Source: Fimenecus sp045532175
GTDB taxonomy: Bacteria; Bacillota; Clostridia; Oscillospirales; Acutalibacteraceae
Reading direction: 5' to 3'
DNA: 39,141 nucleotides
NCBI GenBank assembly: GCA_045532175.1
Contig: JAZSFK010000050.1
Coordinates: forward strand, 1-39,141
Shown piece after piece: positions 1-5,985 of this stretch; position 1 is the first letter of the stretch; every line of letters begins with the position of its first letter. The position numbers were made by a program, and so were the translations under genes. The notes beneath the pieces were generated by a model that was not told the origin of the DNA, searched no databases, and worked only from the letters and a program-made list of their open reading frames with translations.

Positions 1-1176
1 GAAATTCACAAAATTGCAGTCGTTAAGTTCAAGGATGGTTATAAGGGCCTTTTCATCAGATTCCACCACCTTGCTATGGATGCTTATTCAGTTAAGATGT
101 TCCTGAATGACGTTATCGAAATCTACAAGAGTAAGACTCAGGGTACTGCTTATCCGAAGCCAATGAGACCATATATTCCGGTCCTTGAAAAAGAGCTTGA
201 ATATCAGGAATCAGAACAGTGTGCAATTGACAAACAATATTGGTATGATTCACTCGCAAAGGCAACTGAGCCAATCTTTACTGACTTTATGATTGACAAC
301 CGTCTTAAACATCAGCAGGAAAAGAATCCCGGTCAAAGATATGCCGACATTCATTCAGGTCTTCCTGACGCAGATGTTTTCAATATGAGCATGAGTGCTG
401 AAGACAGTGCAAAAGTTATGAAGCTTTGCGAGGACAGAAATCTTTCAATCTTTGCTGTGCTTTCAATGGGTGTGCGTACTGCTCTTTCCGGGTTTAACGA
501 TAATCAGGAAGATGTTTCCTTCAAAATGATTATCAATCGTCGTGGTACACTCGCTGAAAAGAAATCAGGTGGTCTTCGAATTAACTTCCTTCCTATGAGA
601 AGCATTATCAAACCTGAAGAAACATTCTGCGGTGCTGTGCAGAAGATTTCTGAAGTTCAAAATGAAATGTATCAACACGCAAGTCTTAGTTTTATGGATA
701 CTCTCAAGGAAAGACATAAGTCAATGCCTGAAGAAGCAAAAGCTGACTCGACTTACGACAGTTTTGGCCTTTCATACCAACCACTTATGAAGAGTACATA
801 TATTGACGACAAGATGGAAGAAAGTGTAAAGAGTATTTGGTACAACAATGGCTCTACAATGATTCCTCTCTATGTTACAATCAGACATAGAAAACAGGAT
901 GGCGGTCTTGACTTCTGTTTTGAATACAGAAAAGAACCACCAGCAGAATACGACCTTCGTATTCTTTATGAGAAAATCGCTAAAGCACTTGTTTTAGGTG
1001 CTGAAAATCCTGACATTACAGTCGGAGAAATATTAGACAAAATCGCACTTACAGATGCAGAAAGGAACGGTAAACCGGAATGCAAGAGTTCGAACAGCTT
1101 ATTGAAATCCTTGAAAACTACGTGGAAGTCGAAGACATCACTCCCGATAGCAATTTTAAAGCTAATCTTGAAATGA
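1..1176 (+). CDS. Stand-alone NRPS-type condensation-domain protein (5' end outside window)
   Basis: The open frame runs in from the window edge, so the N-terminus is missing. The visible start holds the condensation-domain signature HHLAMDA (bases 64-84), matching HHxxxDG of NRPS condensation enzymes and related acyltransferases; the second His is the expected catalytic base. The remainder fits the C-terminal half of that fold, and no adenylation or thiolation domain follows in the same chain. Such enzymes join an acyl or aminoacyl group held on a carrier protein to an amine or alcohol. A carrier protein gene follows directly, so the two probably work together. The last ~35 residues, after LTDAERNGKPE, look non-natural because they read through the carrier gene in another frame (97-base overlap). 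This may be a true overlap or a one-base frameshift near 1061, since a stop lies at 1071 in the neighbouring frame. The substrate is unknown. Confidence 0.75.
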   Translation, partial: EIHKIAVVKFKDGYKGLFIRFHHLAMDAYSVKMFLNDVIEIYKSKTQGTAYPKPMRPYIPVLEKELEYQESEQCAIDKQYWYDSLAKATEPIFTDFMIDNRLKHQQEKNPGQRYADIHSGLPDADVFNMSMSAEDSAKVMKLCEDRNLSIFAVLSMGVRTALSGFNDNQEDVSFKMIINRRGTLAEKKSGGLRINFLPMRSIIKPEETFCGAVQKISEVQNEMYQHASLSFMDTLKERHKSMPEEAKADSTYDSFGLSYQPLMKSTYIDDKMEESVKSIWYNNGSTMIPLYVTIRHRKQDGGLDFCFEYRKEPPAEYDLRILYEKIAKALVLGAENPDITVGEILDKIALTDAERNGKPECKSSNSLLKSLKTTWKSKTSLPIAILKLILK

Positions 1177-1310
1177 GTTCATTTGACACAATGTGTCTTA
1201 TAACAGATGTTAAGAGTGTCTTCGGTGTTGACCTTAAGGCAACCGATTTTATTGACCATAAAACAGTTGGTGAGATGGCAGATTACATCGCATCTGTCAG
1301 AAAAAAATAA
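1080..1310 (+). CDS. Acyl/peptidyl carrier protein
   Basis: A 76-residue acidic, helical protein of the size of a free acyl carrier protein. The motif LEMSSFDT (residues 30-37) corresponds to the LG(x)DS(L/F) phosphopantetheine site, one of its serines being the attachment point; the second helix and the closing helix (TVGEMADYIAS) also fit. AAAGGA at 1061-1066 lies 13 bases before the ATG. The gene is embedded in the 3' end of the condensation-protein frame and is followed by a strong terminator, so it is the last gene of its operon. It probably carries the substrate of the condensation protein rather than serving general fatty-acid synthesis, because the site is not the canonical DSLD of FabD-type ACP. 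The carrier role is well supported; the pathway is unknown. Confidence 0.8.
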   Translation: MQEFEQLIEILENYVEVEDITPDSNFKANLEMSSFDTMCLITDVKSVFGVDLKATDFIDHKTVGEMADYIASVRKK

Positions 1311-1328
1311 AAATCAAACCAAATTAAA

Positions 1329-1359
1329 ACTCCCTACTAAATGTAGGGAGTCATTTTTT
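1329..1359. terminator. Bidirectional rho-independent terminator
   Basis: A perfect 9-bp stem (ACTCCCTAC / GTAGGGAGT) with loop TAAAT is followed on the plus strand by CATTTTTT, ending the carrier-protein operon. On the minus strand it is followed by TTTTAATTT, so it can also end the convergent aldo/keto reductase transcript, whose stop codon touches it. Confidence 0.85.
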
Positions 1360-2269
1360 ATGGAAGTATATTTCCTGCAGCACGATAAATCTCGTACCAT
1401 TCTTCACGGGTGATAGTTATATCATTAGATTTTAAACAATCTGCAAGTCGTGTAAGATTTGTTGTCCCCGTTACAGGTTGCATCTTCGCAGGATGACGAA
1501 GAATCCAAGCGAAGGCAAGCGTGGTTTTTGAAACACCATATTTTTCTGCTATATTATCCATGGTTTTATTGAGTTCAGGAAATTCCTCATTGTCAATAAA
1601 ACAGCCTTTAAAAAAGCCATACTGCATCGGTGACCAAGGCTGAATGGTAATATTGTTAAGACGACAATAATCCAACACACCACCATCACGATTAACACCC
1701 GACTCGTTATACATATTGACATTAATGCCTGATTGAATCATAGGTGTATGCATAATACCAAACTGCAACTGATTTACACAGATTGGCATATCAAGTGATT
1801 TCTGTAAAAGTTGCATCTGATACGTGTTTTGATTTGACACACCGAAATGATGGACCTTCCCTGACGATTTCAAGTAATTAAATGCCCTTGCAACCTCGTC
1901 CGGTTCCATAAGTGCATCCGGGCGATGGAGTAAAAGCACATCAATATAATCTGTACCAAGTCGTTTAAGACTACCGTCAACGGAATTCACAATATGGTCA
2001 TAAGAAAAGTCAAACATTCCTTTTCTGATGCCACACTTTGTCTGAATGATTAAATCCTCTCTGTTCAGGGATTTAATTGCTTTTCCAAATACCTCTTCGC
2101 TTTTACCGCCACCATAGATATCTGCGTGGTCAAAGAAGTTTGCACCAAAGCTTAATGCTGTATCAATCAAAGCAGATACTTCTTTTTCGTTCATATTACT
2201 GATTCGCATACAACCAACGGCAACAGTAGGAACCTGCAAACCACTTTTACCAAGTTCAATTCTATACAT
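1358..2269 (-). CDS. Aldo/keto reductase (YdhF-like)
   Basis: A 303-residue NADPH-dependent oxidoreductase of the AKR superfamily, a TIM barrel without signal peptide, hence cytoplasmic. The catalytic tetrad is visible: Asp47 and Tyr52 in DHADIYG, Lys78 in QTKCGI, His115 in LLLHRPD. VHHFGVSN and IQPWSPMQYG are further family landmarks, and the C-terminal TGTTNLTRL region matches the phosphate-binding part of the cofactor site. It most resembles the YdhF-type branch; the substrate cannot be read from sequence. It is the second gene of a two-gene operon, 12 bases after the phosphatase-fold gene, sharing the promoter at 3394-3422. Confidence 0.9.
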   Translation of the reverse strand: MYRIELGKSGLQVPTVAVGCMRISNMNEKEVSALIDTALSFGANFFDHADIYGGGKSEEVFGKAIKSLNREDLIIQTKCGIRKGMFDFSYDHIVNSVDGSLKRLGTDYIDVLLLHRPDALMEPDEVARAFNYLKSSGKVHHFGVSNQNTYQMQLLQKSLDMPICVNQLQFGIMHTPMIQSGINVNMYNESGVNRDGGVLDYCRLNNITIQPWSPMQYGFFKGCFIDNEEFPELNKTMDNIAEKYGVSKTTLAFAWILRHPAKMQPVTGTTNLTRLADCLKSNDITITREEWYEIYRAAGNILP

Positions 2270-2281
2270 AATATTTCTTCC

Positions 2282-3370
2282 TTATTTCAATTTAAACTCT
2301 AAAACAACGGGATTATGGTCCGAATATACAAAGTCTGTTTTGATATTTTCTACGGACACAGTTTCCACATTATCCGTCACCAAAAAGCCATCAACAATAA
2401 TGGTAAAATTACCTTCCTTGTATGGAACATCACAGTTTCGGCAGGTTGGCACAAGTGATTCTCCTTTATAATTTGTACACCTACTGATACAATCGGGCAA
2501 AAGGTCAGTTGGAAATGGTTGTGCCCAACCAAAATCAACCTTTTGTCCACCATTTAGTTTCTGAGTGGAATCCCCCGTAAAATCGTGGTTAAAGTCACCG
2601 CCACAAACACAATAATTTCCTTTTTCATACTCTGCTTTCATATCATTGAAAAGCATTGTCATCTGTGCAGTCCTTATTTCATCACTACCGCCATAAGCTG
2701 ATAAATGCACATTGTAAATAACAAGTTCTTTTCCGTTTTCAACAGGTACTCTTGAAACAGAATAGCATCTGTCAAGGTCTAAAAACTTGCTTACACTTTC
2801 TGATATAGGCAAACTGCGTCTTAACGCAGAAGTGATATTAAATCGGCTTAAGGTTAAAATTCCTGCCTTTGATGCACCGTGAGGCTCTGTAAAAGGATAC
2901 ATAAGAAAGGCGGAGTCATAATTTACAGCAAAGGCACTTGAATAGCCTTTAAAACGATTTTCAAGAATCTCACGTTGATTTACATGATAACTACGGGTTG
3001 AATCAAAATCGACCTCTTGAAAGAGAATAAAATCAGGATTACTTTCTTCAACAGTATCCCCTGCTTTTTCTATACACTCCATAACACTTTCTTCGCTATC
3101 TGCCCAGCTCTGCGTGCCACCATCCATAAAAAATGTAAAATCCTGCGTGTAAGCACCAAAACCAATATTTTGAGTTGTTATTGTGTAACTTTCGCCAAGC
3201 TTCACAGCACTGTCCTCACCTGTTCTGAGTGATATAATTTCCTGATTATCCCCAATTCGGGAATAACTAAGCAGAACGTATGCTAAATATCCGCCTACGG
3301 CAATTAAAAACGCAAGTAGGATACACAGAATAATTTTAACAATATTTTTAACCGTCTTTTTATTTGTCAT
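2282..3370 (-). CDS. Membrane-anchored endonuclease/exonuclease/phosphatase family protein
   Basis: A 362-residue protein with a basic N-terminus and one hydrophobic segment (about residues 10-34), placing the catalytic part outside the membrane. The EEP motifs appear in order: TTQNIG, LFQEVD (metal-binding Glu), NVHLSAYG (catalytic His region), GGDFNHD (Asp/Asn), DGFLVTD and the terminal SDHNPVV (catalytic His). The set is complete, so an active Mg-dependent phosphodiesterase is likely; family members cleave nucleic acid, sphingomyelin or phosphoinositides, and which applies here is not decidable. It is the first gene of the operon with the aldo/keto reductase. The ATG is the first codon after a near-consensus promoter, with AAAGGTAGGG as ribosome-binding region. 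Confidence 0.85.
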   Translation of the reverse strand: MTNKKTVKNIVKIILCILLAFLIAVGGYLAYVLLSYSRIGDNQEIISLRTGEDSAVKLGESYTITTQNIGFGAYTQDFTFFMDGGTQSWADSEESVMECIEKAGDTVEESNPDFILFQEVDFDSTRSYHVNQREILENRFKGYSSAFAVNYDSAFLMYPFTEPHGASKAGILTLSRFNITSALRRSLPISESVSKFLDLDRCYSVSRVPVENGKELVIYNVHLSAYGGSDEIRTAQMTMLFNDMKAEYEKGNYCVCGGDFNHDFTGDSTQKLNGGQKVDFGWAQPFPTDLLPDCISRCTNYKGESLVPTCRNCDVPYKEGNFTIIVDGFLVTDNVETVSVENIKTDFVYSDHNPVVLEFKLK

Positions 3371-3393
3371 AACCAGCCCTACCTTTCGTTACA

Positions 3394-3422
3394 AGTATAA
3401 CATAGTTACAATCTTTTCTCAA
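3394..3422 (-). promoter_or_regulatory. Sigma-A promoter of the EEP/aldo-keto reductase operon
   Basis: On the minus strand, -35 TTGAGA (3417-3422), 17-base spacer, -10 TATACT (3394-3399), about 24 bases before the ATG at 3370. Confidence 0.7.
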
Positions 3423-3460
3423 CAAAAAAATTAAGCCCCTCAGTTTATCCTGAGAGGCTT
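3423..3460 (-). terminator. Terminator after the lipoprotein gene
   Basis: Minus strand: an 11-bp stem (3450-3460 with 3433-3443) having one mismatch and a six-base loop, followed by TAATTTTTTTG. It lies 12 bases past the stop of the lipoprotein gene. On the plus strand a weaker T-run also follows. Confidence 0.8.
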
Positions 3461-3472
3461 TTGTTTAGGGGT

Positions 3473-4327
3473 TTATTCGTAAATGCTGAATGCTTCTTCG
3501 CAGTACAATACTATTTCGCCATCTTCAAATTCGTAAGGAATCTTGTATGTTTGGTTATTTGTTGAATATGTAACATAGATATAACCATTTTTAATCTCGT
3601 ATGTACCGCCATTTGAACCAAAATTAGTTCTCATTTCAAACTTATTTGGTGAAGAGAACTCAATTTCCTGTACCTGAACTGAAGAACCTGCTGATACATA
3701 GAATGTCCAATAGTAGCCATTGATTTCTTTCTTAACCTTTTTCACTGTTGCTTCGTCTGCAGGTTCATGCTTTACGATTTCCTCTGCGTAACCCTCCGGG
3801 TCACCCTTTTCGCAAACTTCTTCAACACTTTCACAGAAAACGATTTCCTCTGTTGTAAACTCTATGTCATCAAAAGGCATAGCATCGTCAGTAAGAGTAA
3901 CTTCCTTACCACTTGTTAATTCTGCCTCAGGCACTTTAAATGTCATAACGAGTTTAAGGGTTTCGCCAATATATACATCCTCAATAAATGAGCTGTAATA
4001 ATAAGAAGGTGCATATTCACAAGCGTGTTTGTAGAAATCTGATTTATATGTATTATCACCGATTTTCATTTCTGTGTATTTGCAGTCTGCCTTAACATTT
4101 GCATCTTTTGCTGTAATTGTTAAGAAAAGATATACCATTTTTAATGGACCTTCATCGTCAACATAGGACTTGTCAACATAGATACCATCAATATTGATAG
4201 TGTCATTTTTCATTACAGTTGATTCTTTTTTAGAATCCCCTTTTGCTCCTCCGTCCTTACTTGTACCACAAGCAAAGAAGGTCATTGAAATTGCAAGTAC
4301 TAATAAAATAGCTATAACCTTTTTCAT
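3473..4327 (-). CDS. Secreted lipoprotein with DUF4352-like domain
   Basis: A 284-residue lipoprotein: the signal peptide ends in a lipobox (FFAC, Cys20), followed by a Gly/Ser/Lys linker. Residues ~40-150 look like an Ig-fold DUF4352/DUF5067-type domain, with beta strands and a motif like YLFLTITAKD. Residues ~205-284 form a second beta-rich unit (alternating aromatic and polar residues, GGTYEIKNGYIYVTY), perhaps a small barrel. No catalytic motif is visible. It is expected on the outer face of the membrane, possibly as a binding or sensing protein. It lies 44 bases after the small membrane protein gene and is probably transcribed with it. The ribosome-binding site is GGAGGAA. Lipoprotein status is sure, function unknown. 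Confidence 0.8.
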   Translation of the reverse strand: MKKVIAILLVLAISMTFFACGTSKDGGAKGDSKKESTVMKNDTINIDGIYVDKSYVDDEGPLKMVYLFLTITAKDANVKADCKYTEMKIGDNTYKSDFYKHACEYAPSYYYSSFIEDVYIGETLKLVMTFKVPEAELTSGKEVTLTDDAMPFDDIEFTTEEIVFCESVEEVCEKGDPEGYAEEIVKHEPADEATVKKVKKEINGYYWTFYVSAGSSVQVQEIEFSSPNKFEMRTNFGSNGGTYEIKNGYIYVTYSTNNQTYKIPYEFEDGEIVLYCEEAFSIYE

Positions 4328-4371
4328 TTTTATTCCTCCATAAAAATTATCATATAATGCAGTTAATTAAA

Positions 4372-4782
4372 TCAAAGTGTCTGATTTGGTACACCTGTAA
4401 CTGGCTGATTTACAGGCTGTGGTGCTACATAAGCATTTGGTTGAACAACCGGTTGAGGTGCCTGATAAACAGGTGTTTGTTGTGCAACATATCCTGTGAA
4501 AACAGGTGCCTGTTCCTCTTTTTTACCACCCCTAGCATAAGCAATCGACAACAAGCCTGTTACCAAAAGAACAGATGAGAAGCCGAACTTCACAACTGTA
4601 ATAAGGTCCTGAATGTTATTTGCTGTCTGTGCTGCTGCTTGTTGCATACCTGTATAAGCATCTCCGCCATATGTTTTATAGCTTTCATAAGAACCACTGC
4701 TCATAAGCAAGCAAACAACTGCCAACACAATTGCCACAATGCCAATAACGGCAAAGAATCCTCTGTCATTCTTCTTTTTCAT
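4372..4782 (-). CDS. Small two-TM membrane protein with Pro/Gln-rich tail
   Basis: A 136-residue protein with two hydrophobic segments (about residues 9-28 and 64-84) separated by a polar stretch rich in Ala/Gln/Tyr, and a C-terminal tail (~95-136) of repeated Pro-Gln-Val elements (QAPQPVVQP, APQPVNQP). I do not recognise a family. The tail is low complexity and could be an interaction arm; with two TM helices both ends should face the same side, probably the cytoplasm given the KKK N-terminus. It is expressed from a consensus promoter (4864-4892) and is first in an operon with the lipoprotein. AAGGAG precedes the ATG. Confidence 0.7.
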   Translation of the reverse strand: MKKKNDRGFFAVIGIVAIVLAVVCLLMSSGSYESYKTYGGDAYTGMQQAAAQTANNIQDLITVVKFGFSSVLLVTGLLSIAYARGGKKEEQAPVFTGYVAQQTPVYQAPQPVVQPNAYVAPQPVNQPVTGVPNQTL

Positions 4783-4863
4783 AAGTGCTTTTTCTCCTTT
4801 TCCAATTTTGAATCATATACCGATTCCCCTAAAATGAAGTAATTATGATTACTTTCGAGGTAA

Positions 4864-4892
4864 ATTGTACTCTATTTATCGACAATTGTCAA
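4864..4892 (-). promoter_or_regulatory. Consensus sigma-A promoter for membrane protein/lipoprotein operon
   Basis: Minus strand: perfect -35 TTGACA (4887-4892), 17-base spacer, -10 TACAAT (4864-4869). The -35 overlaps the palindrome GACAATTGTC and the -35 of the divergent promoter. Confidence 0.8.
4881..4890. promoter_or_regulatory. Palindrome GACAATTGTC at the shared -35 region
   Basis: A perfect 10-bp dyad overlapping the -35 boxes of two divergent promoters. A protein bound here could control both the HTH gene and the membrane/lipoprotein operon. The adjacent small HTH protein is the obvious candidate, but that is inference. Confidence 0.35.
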
Positions 4893-4914
4893 TAAAAAGA
4901 TAATATTTTAACAT
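4886..4914 (+). promoter_or_regulatory. Promoter of the small HTH gene
   Basis: Plus strand: -35 TTGTCA (4886-4891), 17-base spacer, -10 TAACAT (4909-4914). The leader before the ATG at 4933 would be very short, with GAGGTG just ahead of the start. Confidence 0.5.
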
Positions 4915-4932
4915 AATATTAGAGGTGAGTAT

Positions 4933-5142
4933 ATGATTTCTTTTGAACCATTCTACAAGACTCTTAAAAGCAGAGATATGACAACCTACAGGTTGATTAA
5001 GGAACATAACATCAGCCGAAGCTTACTGGACAGATTAAAGCATAACAAACCTTTAAGCACGGTCACCATTGATGACTTGTGCAAAATTCTCCACTGTAAT
5101 GTGCAGGATATAATGGTATTTATTGATGATTATGACGAGTAG
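4933..5142 (+). CDS. Small XRE/Cro-type HTH regulator
   Basis: A 69-residue protein that is almost entirely one Cro/CI-type helix-turn-helix domain (HTH_26-like): the recognition region falls in TYRLIKEHNISRSLLDRLKHN, and the closing helix TIDDLCKILHCNVQDIM is typical of one-domain XRE proteins. No sensing domain is present. It probably represses or activates nearby genes and itself, since its promoter shares a palindrome with the divergent promoter. GAGGTG stands six bases before the ATG. A terminator stem begins inside the last codons, so it is monocistronic. The DNA-binding role is confident, its targets inferred. Confidence 0.85.
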   Translation: MISFEPFYKTLKSRDMTTYRLIKEHNISRSLLDRLKHNKPLSTVTIDDLCKILHCNVQDIMVFIDDYDE

Positions 5143-5162
5143 TTCACACTACTCGTTTTTTT
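5136..5162 (+). terminator. Terminator of the HTH gene
   Basis: Stem CGAGTAG / CTACTCG with loop TTCACA, then seven T. The stop codon lies inside the 5' arm. Confidence 0.85.
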
Positions 5163-5163
5163 A

Positions 5164-5191
5164 TAAAAAAATCCCCATCATAAGATGGGGA
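5164..5191 (-). terminator. Terminator of the YczE-like gene
   Basis: Minus strand: stem TCCCCATC / GATGGGGA with a four-base loop, followed by a run of T (ATTTTTTTATAA), just past the stop at 5197. Confidence 0.85.
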
Positions 5192-5196
5192 ATCGA

Positions 5197-5880
5197 CTAT
5201 TCAAAGAACTTTTGAATTTTGAATTTATTTTTAAAATCAAAGCGTTTTTCAAGAAAAGACGAGAATCTTCCAATAAGAAATCCGTTAATAAATGCACAAA
5301 CCACAGTGCCTATACCAACGCCCTTGAACACACCAAAGCCGAAGAAAGAGAAGGACATTACAATACCCAAAACAACACTTATACAATCGTAGGAAGTTTT
5401 CACTCTATTTATATTGAGGTTAAATCTTTGTGAAACTTCCTTTACTATCAATTCATAGGCCTCAGGCGAAAGATATGTATGAAAGAAAAGAGAAACTGCA
5501 AAAGAGCATAGTATTGTGCCAAGAATATACCATATAATACGGACTGCAATGGTATTTTCGGGAAGTGCGGAAATCAATGCCATAGCACCATCAAGGCAAG
5601 TACCGTAAAGGATAGCGGTTACGAATGAAAACAGGTATGAAAGCTTAAATTTTCGCATTACAATTATAGTTATAAGAATTAAAACACCTTGAAAAATGTA
5701 CTCCGCCACACCAAACGAAAACCAAGGCAAAAATTCTGACACTTTTAAATGTAATATATAAGCAGGGGCAACTACCATTGACATACCAAAATCCGCCTTC
5801 TCGGTAAATGCAGCGGCAAATGCCATTATAACAAGTCCCAGAACGTATGAAATTTCTGTATAAAAAACTCTTTTTTTCAT
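5197..5880 (-). CDS. YczE/YitT-like integral membrane protein (DUF6198-type)
   Basis: A 227-residue multi-pass protein with about five hydrophobic segments. It begins with the pattern of YczE-family proteins: a first helix with a conserved AAFTEKADFGMSMVVAPAY stretch, followed by a helix and later GVGIGTVVCAFINGFLIG near the C-terminus, a Gly-rich TM segment shared with YitT-like proteins. Function in this family is not established; it is often found next to regulators. Here it has its own consensus promoter with a dyad in the spacer and sits convergent to the small HTH gene. AGAGGT precedes the ATG. The family call is moderately sure. Confidence 0.7.
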   Translation of the reverse strand: MKKRVFYTEISYVLGLVIMAFAAAFTEKADFGMSMVVAPAYILHLKVSEFLPWFSFGVAEYIFQGVLILITIIVMRKFKLSYLFSFVTAILYGTCLDGAMALISALPENTIAVRIIWYILGTILCSFAVSLFFHTYLSPEAYELIVKEVSQRFNLNINRVKTSYDCISVVLGIVMSFSFFGFGVFKGVGIGTVVCAFINGFLIGRFSSFLEKRFDFKNKFKIQKFFE

Positions 5881-5917
5881 AATATAACCTCTAAAAATCT
5901 TGTGACAAAACAGGACT

Positions 5918-5946
5918 ATATTACGTTATTTTGCGTAATTTGTCAA
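5918..5946 (-). promoter_or_regulatory. Consensus promoter with embedded dyad for the YczE-like gene
   Basis: Minus strand: -35 TTGACA (5941-5946), 17-base spacer, -10 TAATAT (5918-5923). The inverted repeat ATTACG-N8-CGTAAT (5920-5939) fills the spacer and overlaps the -10, the expected position of a repressor operator. Confidence 0.75.
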
Positions 5947-5980
5947 CAAAAATCCCCTCGGAGTATAATCCAAGGGGATT
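5944..5980 (-). terminator. Terminator of the secreted hydrolase-like gene
   Basis: Minus strand: 12-bp stem with one mismatch (5969-5980 with 5951-5962), six-base loop, then TTTTTG. It begins six bases after the stop at 5986. Confidence 0.8.
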
Positions 5981-5985
5981 AGTTT

